From an uncultured Acidimicrobiales bacterium (GTDB lineage Bacteria > Actinomycetota > Acidimicrobiia > Acidimicrobiales > SZUA-35), in assembly GCA_937925335.1 (NCBI GenBank), contig CALEWY010000010.1:1-38386 (forward strand): DNA of 38,386 nt, read 5' to 3'. The position numbers and the translations under genes were made by a program. Under the pieces are notes generated by a model. The model was not told the origin of the DNA. It saw nothing but the letters and a program-made list of their open reading frames with translations, and ran no database searches. The stretch's first letter is position 1. Each line of letters starts with the position of its first letter. Of the stretch, positions 30,930-38,080 are shown piece by piece.

Positions 30930-31295
30930 TTATCGGTAGTTGGCTTCTTCGAGCTGACTGCCGAGATCGTTGGTGGAACTGCCCACCTCGGTCTGATCGC
31001 GAAGATCGATCGCCTGAGCTGTTGAGCTCGAGGACTGCGCGGCGTTGCGGTGCGAGTGAGTGCTGTGTGAGTCAGCGCTCAGTGAGTCGGCGCTGTGCGA
31101 AGTGATGTTCTGCGAAGTGGTGTTGTGCGACGTGGTGTTGTGCGACGTGGTGTTGTGCGGGCCAGCCTTCGTCGAGTTGCGTTCGACGACGAACCAAGCC
31201 AGGACGCCGGCGATTGCGCCGAAGACCTGGAGGAAAAGGACCGCACCGATCGCGGGCAAGAACGTGTCAGCGGCCATCGTCCGCATGGTTTTCAT
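30930..31295 (-). CDS. Small membrane protein with Asn-Thr-Thr-Ser-His repeats
   Basis: 121 residues from the ATG at 31295, with GGAAGGGG about 10 nt upstream. One transmembrane helix (FLPAIGAVLFLQVFGAIAGV, continuing LAWFVV), then a polar exterior of about 85 residues built on repeats HNTTSHNTTSHNTTSQNITS, then SADSLSADSHSTHSHRN and a Ser/Thr/Gln-rich end. The repeat comes from a 15-bp tandem in the DNA. No family recognised. Such His- and Thr-rich tails could bind metals or be glycosylated; this is inference. Followed by a strong terminator. Confidence 0.65.
   Translation of the reverse strand: MKTMRTMAADTFLPAIGAVLFLQVFGAIAGVLAWFVVERNSTKAGPHNTTSHNTTSHNTTSQNITSHSADSLSADSHSTHSHRNAAQSSSSTAQAIDLRDQTEVGSSTNDLGSQLEEANYR
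31096..31155 (+). repeat. 15-bp tandem repeat, four units
   Basis: Units at 31096, 31111, 31126 and 31141 follow TGCGACGTGGTGTTG; the last two are identical, the first two differ at one to three bases. They encode NTTSH on the minus strand. The gradient of divergence suggests recent expansion at one end. Confidence 0.85.
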
Positions 31296-31517
31296 CGAGT
31301 GTTGACCCCTTCCACATCCGCCGTCGTTTTGGTCCGCACCTCTTCTGACCGCCGAGAGTGACCTTTTGTCGCGAGATTTCGCTGGGTGGGGCCGAAGAAC
31401 AGGGTTGGTTGTTGCGCTGATCCAGAGACGAGTCGAATCGCCGAATGGGCGCGTCTGGAGGTCGTCCGGTTCCGATTGATGGACTTTCGGCCTTTCTGTC
31501 TCGACGCTGGACACCGC

Positions 31518-31523
31518 TAGGGT
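31518..31523 (+). promoter_or_regulatory. -10 box of the acyl-CoA carboxylase operon (leaderless)
   Basis: TAGGGT with 7 nt before the GTG at 31531; no Shine-Dalgarno site. Confidence 0.55.
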
Positions 31524-31530
31524 TGCGCCC

Positions 31531-33081
31531 GTGGCAGACCAACCCCTGGCCGACAAGATCACCGACCTCGAGTCGCGCAAAGAATCGGCCCTTAACGCCG
31601 GTCCAGAGCGCGCTGTGCAGCGTCAGTACGACAAGGGGAAGATGCTGGCGCGCGAGCGCCTCGACTACTTCTTGGATGAGGGCTCGTTCCACGAGCTCGA
31701 CATGCTCGCTCGCACTCGGAACCCCGAGGCGACCGACCGTCCCTACACCGATGGCATCATCACCGGCTGGGGCACCGTCGACGGCCGTAAGGTCTTCGTC
31801 TTCAGCCAAGACTTTACGATCATGGGCGGGTCGCTCGGTGAGGTGTTCGCCGAGAAGATCCAGAAGGTCATGGACCTCGCCCTCTCGGTCGGAGCGCCCT
31901 TCATCGGCTTGAACGATGGTGCAGGCGCTCGAATCCCCGAAGGTGTGGTGAGCCTCGATGGCTACGGCGGCATCTTCTATCGAAACGTCCAAGCCTCTGG
32001 TGTGATCCCCCAGATCAGCGTGATCATGGGCCCGTGCGCGGGCGGTGCTGTCTACAGCCCGGCCATGACCGACTTCATCTTCATGGTGCGCGAGACCTCG
32101 CACATGTTCATTACCGGTCCCGATGTTGTGAAGACCGTGACCGGCGAAGAAGTCACGCTCGAAGAACTCGGTGGTGCTGGCAGCCACTCGTCGAAATCTG
32201 GCGTCGCTAACTTCGTCGCCAACGACGAGAAACAGGTGCTCGACGACGTTAAGTACCTCCTGTCGTTCCTCCCGGCGAACAACCTTGAGACCCCACCGGC
32301 CAGTGAAGCCGACGACGATCCAGATCGTCTTTGTCCCGAGCTCGCCGAGATTCTTCCGGATAGTCCGAACCTGCCGTATGACATGAAGAAGGTCATCACG
32401 ACGGTGCTCGATGACGGTGAGTTCATGGAGTATCACGCCAACTGGGCGCAGGCGATCGTGTGTGGCTTCGGCCGTCTCGACGGTCGTCCCGTCGGCATCG
32501 TTGCCAACCAGCCAATGATCCTTGCCGGCGTGCTCGACATCGAGAGCTCATCGAAGGCTGCTCGATTCGTCCGCACCTGTGATGCGTTCAACATTCCGCT
32601 CGTCACATTCGTCGACGTACCCGGCTTCTTGCCCGGCGTTGACCAGGAGTACGGCGGCATCATTCGACACGGCGCCAAGCTGCTCTACGCCTACTGCGAA
32701 GCCACCGTGCCTCGTATGCAGGTCATCACTCGCAAGGCCTACGGCGGCGCCTACGTCGTCATGGACTCGAAGAGCGTCGGCTGCGACCTGTCGCTCGCAT
32801 GGCCATCGGCTGAGCTCGCCGTGATGGGCCCCGAAGGTGCGACCGACATCGTCTACCGCCGCGAGATTCAGTCAGCTGCAGACCCTCAGGCTCGCCGAAC
32901 CGAGTTGGTCGATGAATACAAAGAGCGATTCGCCAACCCGTGGATCGCAGCCGAGCGTGGCTACATCGACGACGTGATCGACCCTGCCGAAACTCGCCGC
33001 AAGCTGATCGCCGGCCTGCACATGCTCGAGTCAAAGCGTGAAGATCTGCCGAAGCGCAAGCACGGAAACGTGCCGTTGTGA
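31531..33081 (+). CDS. pccB: Acyl-CoA carboxylase beta (carboxyltransferase) subunit, propionyl-CoA type
   Basis: 516 residues, standard length. It transfers CO2 from carboxybiotin to propionyl- or acetyl-CoA. Two crotonase-like halves are visible; the acyl-CoA/biotin oxyanion loops are [19 protein letters not shown] with [16 protein letters not shown] in the N-half, and [20 protein letters not shown] with [19 protein letters not shown] in the C-half. The start is GTG at 31531. The beta gene is followed by an overlapping epsilon subunit, the actinobacterial AccD-AccE arrangement; the biotinylated alpha subunit is not in the window. Substrate (propionyl versus longer acyl) is inferred from similarity only. 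Confidence 0.94.
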   Translation: MADQPLADKITDLESRKESALNAGPERAVQRQYDKGKMLARERLDYFLDEGSFHELDMLARTRNPEATDRPYTDGIITGWGTVDGRKVFVFSQDFTIMGGSLGEVFAEKIQKVMDLALSVGAPFIGLNDGAGARIPEGVVSLDGYGGIFYRNVQASGVIPQISVIMGPCAGGAVYSPAMTDFIFMVRETSHMFITGPDVVKTVTGEEVTLEELGGAGSHSSKSGVANFVANDEKQVLDDVKYLLSFLPANNLETPPASEADDDPDRLCPELAEILPDSPNLPYDMKKVITTVLDDGEFMEYHANWAQAIVCGFGRLDGRPVGIVANQPMILAGVLDIESSSKAARFVRTCDAFNIPLVTFVDVPGFLPGVDQEYGGIIRHGAKLLYAYCEATVPRMQVITRKAYGGAYVVMDSKSVGCDLSLAWPSAELAVMGPEGATDIVYRREIQSAADPQARRTELVDEYKERFANPWIAAERGYIDDVIDPAETRRKLIAGLHMLESKREDLPKRKHGNVPL

Positions 33082-33245
33082 GCGCCGCGCAGGTCGCTGG
33101 GATCTCGCCAGCACCAACCGACGAGGAAGCGGCGGCGATCGTCGCCGCGATCGAGATGTCATCACCGCGCCAAAGCGCCGAGCCCGAGCCGGTCTCCCGT
33201 TCGTCGGCTTGGCGCTTCAGTGGCCGCTGGTGGAATCGCCGCTAG
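33078..33245 (+). CDS. accE: Acyl-CoA carboxylase epsilon subunit
   Basis: A 55-residue gene beginning with GTG at 33078, overlapping the beta-subunit stop by four bases (GTGA). The protein starts [20 protein letters not shown] and ends [11 protein letters not shown]; the PTDEExAAIVAAI block plus a Trp-rich basic C-terminus is the hallmark of actinobacterial AccE epsilon subunits, which stabilise the alpha-beta complex and are required for full activity. It is too short to be found by length-limited gene calling. Its stop lies in a hairpin shared with the convergent gene. Confidence 0.88.
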   Translation: MSAAQVAGISPAPTDEEAAAIVAAIEMSSPRQSAEPEPVSRSSAWRFSGRWWNRR

Positions 33246-33256
33246 CAGGGCGGCGA
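33236..33256. terminator. GC-rich hairpin between convergent accE and membrane-protein gene
   Basis: TCGCCGC (33236-33242) pairs perfectly with GCGGCGA (33250-33256) around a 7-nt loop that begins with the accE stop codon. No T-run follows; likely a bidirectional end signal. Confidence 0.5.
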
Positions 33257-33266
33257 CGTGGCGGGT

Positions 33267-33878
33267 CTACTTCGTCAGGTCATGCTCATGAGCTTCATCG
33301 AGAGCTCGTTGTAGCTGCTCGCTGCGTTCCGCTAGGTCAGCGAGTGGACGTGTTGCGTTGGCGATCGCTGCGGTGTCGGCAAGTTCGCTGACACTCGCAG
33401 CAAGGCGTGCAAGATCGATCGCATCTTGTGACGCGGCGGTGTTCGGCGTTGCGTGTTTGCCCGAGCGTCGCGCCGCGAGTTCTGCAGACCGAACGGTCTG
33501 ATGAGCGGCGTTTGCGCTCTCGATGAGATGAGACCGCAGCGGGCCTTCTGGCGTGGCTTCGGCGAGCGACGCGATTTCGTCAGCGTTTGCCGCCATCGAC
33601 TCGATCAGCGGCCGCCAACCCCGCGGGAGTTCGGCGAGGTAGATGGTCGAACCTCGGCGCTTCCGGAGATACCAACCGGCGATCGTCCAGATTCCCGGCA
33701 CGAGGCTCACACACAACAGAGCGGACGTGATCGGCGAATTCGCAAGACCCACAAGTCCCGTGATGATGAACGCAGATGCGAGGCCGCCGATGAGTTGGAG
33801 CGCTCCGGTCGTGAGCGCGTCAAAGCGTTCGGAGTCAGGATGACGGTTGACCGTTCGCAGCTCGAGCGCTTGCCGCAT
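33267..33878 (-). CDS. Membrane protein with long cytoplasmic helical domain, unknown function
   Basis: 203 residues. After a short polar start (MRQALELRTVNRHPDSERFD) come two transmembrane helices (LIGGLASAFIITGLVGLA and ITSALLCVSLVPGIWTIAGW, about 28-70), then about 130 residues of Ala/Glu/Leu-rich sequence (EIASLAEATPEGPLRSHLIE, ELADTAAIANATRPLADLAE, SEQLQRALDEAHEHDLTK) that would form long helices or coiled coil. No family recognised. The frame is open much further upstream but the preceding residues are antisense to the CoA-transferase gene; TACAGT 7 nt before the ATG at 33878 supports this start. Confidence 0.65.
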   Translation of the reverse strand: MRQALELRTVNRHPDSERFDALTTGALQLIGGLASAFIITGLVGLANSPITSALLCVSLVPGIWTIAGWYLRKRRGSTIYLAELPRGWRPLIESMAANADEIASLAEATPEGPLRSHLIESANAAHQTVRSAELAARRSGKHATPNTAASQDAIDLARLAASVSELADTAAIANATRPLADLAERSEQLQRALDEAHEHDLTK

Positions 33879-33885
33879 CTGTCCA

Positions 33886-33891
33886 ACTGTA
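33886..33891 (-). promoter_or_regulatory. -10 box of the helical membrane protein gene (leaderless)
   Basis: TACAGT on the minus strand, 7 nt before the ATG at 33878. Confidence 0.4.
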
Positions 33892-33946
33892 GATGGTGGC
33901 CGTTGTGTGTGGACTTCGCCATGCTGGTCCGGCTCTGACACGGCTC

Positions 33947-33952
33947 TATGGT
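33947..33952 (+). promoter_or_regulatory. -10 box of the CoA-transferase gene (leaderless)
   Basis: TATGGT, 8 nt before the GTG at 33961; it settles the start against the longer open frame. Confidence 0.45.
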
Positions 33953-33960
33953 CGACCGGC

Positions 33961-35076
33961 GTGAGCGGACCTCTGAGCAATCTTCGTGTTCTCGATTTGG
34001 CGACAGTGCTGGCCGGCCCAGGCTGTGCTCGATACCTCGCCGACTTCGGCGCTGACGTGATCAAGGTGGAGCGCAAGGGTGTTGGCGACACGTCCCGCAA
34101 TCTGGGTTGGCGCGACCCGGAAGACGACGAGACCTTCTTCTTCAAAGGCGCGAATCGCAACAAGCGGTTTATCGAGCTCGATCTGCGGGACGGGGCCGAC
34201 GTCGAACGGTTCCTCACCCTCGTCGAGAACAGCGATGTCTTGATCGAGAACATGCGCCCGGGCAAGCTCGACGCGCTGGGGTTGACGACCCAAGCGCTGC
34301 ACGCTCGCAATCCGAAGTTGGTGATCACGCGGATCACCGCGTTCGGCCAGACCGGGCCCTACAAGGACCGCCCGGGGTTCGCCAGCCTCGCCGAAGCGAT
34401 GTCGGGTTTCGCCGCGCTGAACGGCGAAGCCGATGGCTCACCAGTGCTGCCGCCAATCGCGCTCACCGACGAGGCCACGGCCCTTGCCGCGGCCTTCGCC
34501 ACGATGGTTGCGGTTCACTCCGGCGTTGGCCAAGAGGTCGACCTGAGCCTGGTCGAGAGCCTCAACCAACTGATGGGGCCGCTCGCATCGTTGTTTTTGC
34601 GGACCGGCCAACAGCAGCCCCGCCTTGGGTCAGGGCTCCCGTACTCGATTCCTCGTGGCGCCTACCGAACGAGCGATGACAAGTGGGTCGTGGTCAGCAC
34701 CTCGGCTGACTCGGTCGCGGCCCGGGTGATGGACTTGATCGGCCTCGGCGGCGATGAACGGTTCGCCACTGTTGCCGATCGCATGACCAACCGAGAGCTG
34801 GTTGAAGAGGCGATGGCGAATTGGGTGATCACCCGAACGAGGGACGAGGCAATCGCCGCATTCGAAGAAGCCGACGCTGCAGCCGCGCCGGTCTATGACA
34901 TGGCCGAACTCACCGGCGACGAGCATTCGACCGCCCGCAACATGTTCCCAACCGTCGATGGCTATCCAATGACGGGCCTGGTGGCCCGCCTCTCCGAAAC
35001 CCCCGGCGAGCTCCGCTGGCCAGGACAACCGCGCGGCACCCATCAAGACGAAGTCTTCACCGAGTTCGACCTGTAG
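33961..35076 (+). CDS. Family III CoA-transferase (CaiB/BaiF)
   Basis: 371 residues. The N-terminal CaiB/BaiF blocks are clear: NLRVLDLATVLAGPGCARYL, FGADVIKVERKGVGDTSR, FFKGANRNKRFIELDLRDGA, VLIENMRPGKLDALGL and ITAFGQTGPYKDRPGFASLA, then AMSGFAALNGEADGSPVLPP. The catalytic Asp normally found in the xGxD position after the RPG motif is Ala here (A141, RPGFASLAEAMSG); a subgroup of the family carries Gly or Ala at this place, so the usual aspartyl-CoA mechanism may not apply. Substrate unknown. Start GTG 33961 with a leaderless -10 box. Separate transcription unit between divergent and downstream genes. Confidence 0.85.
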   Translation: MSGPLSNLRVLDLATVLAGPGCARYLADFGADVIKVERKGVGDTSRNLGWRDPEDDETFFFKGANRNKRFIELDLRDGADVERFLTLVENSDVLIENMRPGKLDALGLTTQALHARNPKLVITRITAFGQTGPYKDRPGFASLAEAMSGFAALNGEADGSPVLPPIALTDEATALAAAFATMVAVHSGVGQEVDLSLVESLNQLMGPLASLFLRTGQQQPRLGSGLPYSIPRGAYRTSDDKWVVVSTSADSVAARVMDLIGLGGDERFATVADRMTNRELVEEAMANWVITRTRDEAIAAFEEADAAAAPVYDMAELTGDEHSTARNMFPTVDGYPMTGLVARLSETPGELRWPGQPRGTHQDEVFTEFDL

Positions 35077-35081
35077 GCGTC

Positions 35082-35143
35082 GCGTCTGACACTGCCTCGC
35101 GTCTGACTCTGCTTCACGTCTGACACTGCTTCACGTCTGACAA
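35082..35143 (+). repeat. 17-bp tandem repeats upstream of the ABC exporter
   Basis: Three full units (35082-35098, 35099-35115, 35116-35132) follow GCGTCTGACACTGCTTC with one to three differences; a partial fourth starts at 35133 (ACGTCTGACA). They lie directly after the CoA-transferase stop and about 60 bp before the exporter's -10 box. Could be an operator array or a replication-slippage product. Confidence 0.8.
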
Positions 35144-35191
35144 TAACGAGGTCGCACGTTGATCTCTGAGGCCGGTGTCACCGGGGAGAGG

Positions 35192-35197
35192 TAGCGT
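35192..35197 (+). promoter_or_regulatory. -10 box of the ABC exporter operon (leaderless)
   Basis: TAGCGT with 7 nt before the ATG at 35205. A nearby GGAGAGG (35185-35191) is 13 nt from the ATG, too far for a good ribosome site. Confidence 0.45.
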
Positions 35198-35204
35198 GCG
35201 ACGG

Positions 35205-36203
35205 ATGGAGAGCCAAGCAGGAATTCAAGCGATGGGCCTGTCGCGCCGGTTCGGCGACAACCTGGCCGTAGAGTCGGTCGATCTTCGGGTCGCACCGGGC
35301 GAGATTTACGGCTTCCTCGGTCCGAACGGTGCGGGCAAGAGCACGACCGTTCGGATGTTGTGCACGCTGCTGAAGCCCACCGGAGGCTCGGCCACGGTGG
35401 CTGGTTTTGACGTTCAGACGCAGTCAGACGAGGTTCGCTTGCGCATCGGCGTCGCCCTGCAGGAAGCCTCGCTCGACGAGAAGCAGACCGGGCAAGAAGT
35501 GCTCGAACTCCAAGGTCGGATGTATGGCATCTCGGGTCCGGTTCTCAAAAAGCGCATCGCCGAAGTGGTCGAGTTTGTCGACATCGGTGATGCCATGAAC
35601 GACTTCGTCGGGACCTACTCGGGCGGCATGAAGCGCCGTGTCGACCTTGCGACCGCTCTGCTCCATGAACCCGAGGTTCTGTTTCTGGACGAACCCACTA
35701 CCGGCCTCGACCCCGCCAGCCGAGCGAAGGTGTGGGAAGAAGTCAATCGGCTCAACACCGAGCTTGGCATCACCATCTTCCTCACGACGCAGTACCTCGA
35801 AGAGGCCGACGTGCTGGCTGACCGAGTTGGCATCATCGACGCAGGCAACCTCGTCGCCGAAGGCACACCCGAGGACCTCAAACGCCAGGTGGGTGCTGAC
35901 CTCATCATCGCCAGGGTCGATGCCGAGGATGCCCGACTCAACGAATTGAACGCGTCGCTGTCAAAGCTCGATCTCGTCAGCGAGGTCTCGGTGCACGAAG
36001 GCGAGATCACCGTCGCCGCATCGGACGGGGCGGCAGTGGTGAACGACTTCGTCGTTGCCCTCAATGGCGCCGGGCTCCGTGCCGAGTCGCTCACCCTTCG
36101 AACCCCCACCCTTGACGACGTCTTCTTGGCAATCACTGGCCAACGCATGGCGGTCGCCGCCGGCGATGGTGAACCATCGGATGGCGAAGGAGCCGCAGCA
36201 TGA
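35205..36203 (+). CDS. Daunorubicin-resistance-type ABC transporter ATP-binding protein
   Basis: 332 residues. Walker A GPNGAGKST (39-47), signature TYSGGMKRR, Walker B VLFLDEPTTGLDP and the switch region IFLTTQYLEEADVLADRVGI. The N-terminal AMGLSRRFGDNLAVESVDL and the C-terminal extension of about 100 residues ending with TLDDVFLAITGQ are typical of the DrrA family that pairs with ABC-2 permeases for export of drugs or lipids. It overlaps the permease gene by 4 nt (ATGA). Starts at GTG 35196 or 35175 are possible; the -10 box favours 35205. Confidence 0.92.
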   Translation: MESQAGIQAMGLSRRFGDNLAVESVDLRVAPGEIYGFLGPNGAGKSTTVRMLCTLLKPTGGSATVAGFDVQTQSDEVRLRIGVALQEASLDEKQTGQEVLELQGRMYGISGPVLKKRIAEVVEFVDIGDAMNDFVGTYSGGMKRRVDLATALLHEPEVLFLDEPTTGLDPASRAKVWEEVNRLNTELGITIFLTTQYLEEADVLADRVGIIDAGNLVAEGTPEDLKRQVGADLIIARVDAEDARLNELNASLSKLDLVSEVSVHEGEITVAASDGAAVVNDFVVALNGAGLRAESLTLRTPTLDDVFLAITGQRMAVAAGDGEPSDGEGAAA

Positions 36204-36979
36204 GCCTCGCTCAACCCAGCGGATTCGTCCGTGACATCGCCACCGTCGCTCGCCGCGCGATCCGCACCTTGATGCGTGAACCGGAGGCGATCATCCCCGC
36301 CATGTTGATTCCGATGTTCTTCTTCGCCGTCAACATCGGTTCGCTGCAAGACGTCGCCGAGAACTTCGGACCCGACTTCGATTTTAAAGCCTTCCAGCTG
36401 CCCGTCGCGATCATCTTCGCCGTGACCGGCGTGTCTCGGGCCAACACCGTGGTCACCGACATTCAGTCCGGCTACCTCGACAAGATGCTGATCACGCCGG
36501 TGAAGCGCACGGCTTTGCTGCTGGGAATGATGGTCGCGGACGTCGTTCTCGTCCTGTTCTTGTCGATGCTCGTTTCGGTTGTCGGATTCCTCGTCGGTGT
36601 CCGATTCGCCACGGGGATCGGCGGCTACCTGTTGTTCCTCGCAATGTCAGCAGCGTGGGGAATGGCCTTCACCGGCTTCCCCTACACGGTCGCATTGCGC
36701 ACCGGAAACCCCGCAGCGGTCAACTCGTCGTTCCTGATCTTCTTCCCGTTTGCGTTCCTGACGAGCGCCTTCGTCCCGCTCGAGGCACTCACGAGTTGGC
36801 TGGCCACCATCGCCACGTACAACCCCGTGACCTACCTGCTCGAAGCCCTGCGGTCGCTGATCATCGAAGGATGGGTTGTCGAGGACCTTCTCAAGGGCCT
36901 GGCTGCGATCTTCGGCGTCGGGATCGTCACCTTCTCGCTTGCCTTCAGTGCATTGAAGGCTCGAACCACGACCGGTTGA
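36200..36979 (+). CDS. ABC-2 type transporter permease (DrrB-like)
   Basis: 259 residues with six transmembrane helices, among them AIIPAMLIPMFFFAVNIGSL, VADVVLVLFLSMLVSVVGFL, YLLFLAMSAAWGMAFTGF, FLIFFPFAFLTSAFVPLEAL and LAAIFGVGIVTFSLAFSALK. The ABC-2 signature region NPVTYLLEALRSLIIEGW is present near the C-terminus. It forms the membrane part of the exporter with the preceding ATPase gene, to which it is translationally coupled. No accessory regulator gene is adjacent; substrate unknown. Confidence 0.92.
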   Translation: MSLAQPSGFVRDIATVARRAIRTLMREPEAIIPAMLIPMFFFAVNIGSLQDVAENFGPDFDFKAFQLPVAIIFAVTGVSRANTVVTDIQSGYLDKMLITPVKRTALLLGMMVADVVLVLFLSMLVSVVGFLVGVRFATGIGGYLLFLAMSAAWGMAFTGFPYTVALRTGNPAAVNSSFLIFFPFAFLTSAFVPLEALTSWLATIATYNPVTYLLEALRSLIIEGWVVEDLLKGLAAIFGVGIVTFSLAFSALKARTTTG

Positions 36980-37025
36980 CCGTCCCTGCTTCTCAAACCG
37001 GCGAGAGATGTCGCGCCCGCTGTCG

Positions 37026-37031
37026 TAGGTT
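37026..37031 (+). promoter_or_regulatory. -10 box of the split-barrel gene (leaderless)
   Basis: TAGGTT, 6 nt before the ATG at 37038. Confidence 0.45.
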
Positions 37032-37037
37032 GGGTCG

Positions 37038-37484
37038 ATGGAAGACCAGGTCGATCTCGAAGCCGTGAAGTCGTTCGCCAGTGGGCTCAGCCCGTGGGCC
37101 CACATCGCCACGGTCGGCGCTGACGGGAAGCCCGACGTCGTTCCCGTCCACCCGTGCTGGGAGGGCGACGTGTTGTGGCTGATGGCTGGTGCCGGCTCGG
37201 TCAAAGCAGCCAACGTCGAAGCAAACCCGAACGTGGCGTTGCATTGGCAGGTGACCGAGGTTGGCGACGGAATCGAAGTGTGGGGCACCGCCGCTCTGCA
37301 CACCGATGTCGAGACGAAGAAGCGGCTTTGGTCCGACGTGTTCGATTACGACCTCAACGCCTTCGCTCCCGGAGGTCCAGAAAACTCCCCGGAGACCGGG
37401 TTCATCGCGATCACACCCGAGCGCGCCGTGATCCTTCATGGTTATGGCGTCGGTGGTGTGCAGCGTTGGAACGCTCAGGTGTAA
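37038..37484 (+). CDS. Pyridoxamine 5'-phosphate oxidase-related split-barrel protein
   Basis: 148 residues. AHIATVGADGKPDVVPVHPC and LWLMAGAGSVKAANVEANPN match the first strands and cofactor-phosphate segment of F420/FMN split barrels, followed by VALHWQVTEVGDGIEVWGTA. It is distinct from the Rv1155-like paralogues because the YYR..GE..DWD helix is missing; instead it has RLWSDVFDYDLNAFAPGG and ends VILHGYGVGGVQRWNAQV. Cofactor and substrate not known. Single gene with its own leaderless promoter. Confidence 0.85.
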   Translation: MEDQVDLEAVKSFASGLSPWAHIATVGADGKPDVVPVHPCWEGDVLWLMAGAGSVKAANVEANPNVALHWQVTEVGDGIEVWGTAALHTDVETKKRLWSDVFDYDLNAFAPGGPENSPETGFIAITPERAVILHGYGVGGVQRWNAQV

Positions 37485-37514
37485 CGAATCGGTCAGTCGT
37501 GGGAGGCTGACGAG

Positions 37515-38039
37515 ATGACAGCCGATCGATCCGCCATTCTCGAAACGCTTGCCAAGCAACGGGGCCGGCTCGAAGACTGGTCGCGCTCTTTGGACGCCAC
37601 CGTGCTCACCACGCCGTGTACGGCTAGTGAGGATCCCGACGGCGAGGATTGGTCGCCAAAGGACCACCTTGCTCATCTCCTTCGGATCGAGCGAGCGTTC
37701 CTTGCGATGGCCAAGCTCACGATCAAGGGCGATCCGGCACCAGTGAAGATCGGCGGCTCGACGATGGAAGAAAAGCTCGCACAGGTCCACCGAGACAACG
37801 AGAGCCACGTGGTTGGCCAGCGCCCAAACGATCTCGAGGCGATTCTCGCCGACCTTGCGTCTGCCCGCGCTGACACGCTTGCGTTCATCGAGACGCTCAC
37901 CGACGAGCAGCTCGATCAACCGATGCCCGGTGCCCCCTGGGCCGACGGCACGATCGGTGGAGTGTTGATGGCGAACGCTGGCCACGAACACATGCACATC
38001 TCATGGGTCGGCGAGGGTTTGGCCGCCGCTGAGGGGTAG
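37515..38039 (+). CDS. DinB-like four-helix metalloprotein
   Basis: 174 residues with the plan of the DinB/mycothiol-dependent-enzyme fold: an N-terminal helix containing RGRLEDWSRSLDATVL, then WSPKDHLAHLLRIERAFLAM with a first His ligand, and a C-terminal helix NAGHEHMHISWVGEGL with paired His ligands for a divalent metal. Such proteins act with mycothiol or bacillithiol; the reaction here is unknown. GGGAGG lies 8 nt upstream of the ATG. It is 30 bp downstream of the split-barrel gene and may be cotranscribed. Confidence 0.8.
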   Translation: MTADRSAILETLAKQRGRLEDWSRSLDATVLTTPCTASEDPDGEDWSPKDHLAHLLRIERAFLAMAKLTIKGDPAPVKIGGSTMEEKLAQVHRDNESHVVGQRPNDLEAILADLASARADTLAFIETLTDEQLDQPMPGAPWADGTIGGVLMANAGHEHMHISWVGEGLAAAEG

Positions 38040-38080
38040 CGCCGATTCAACTCGCGTCGTGTCAGTGCCGATACAGCGGC

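Noticed and set aside
31267..32436. Long minus-strand open frame opposite the acyl-CoA carboxylase beta gene
   Set aside because: The plus-strand frame gives a complete, clearly conserved carboxyltransferase; the other is a GC-bias shadow.
36993..37997. Long minus-strand frame over the split-barrel and DinB-like genes
   Set aside because: Both plus-strand genes have family motifs and start signals; the minus frame has none.
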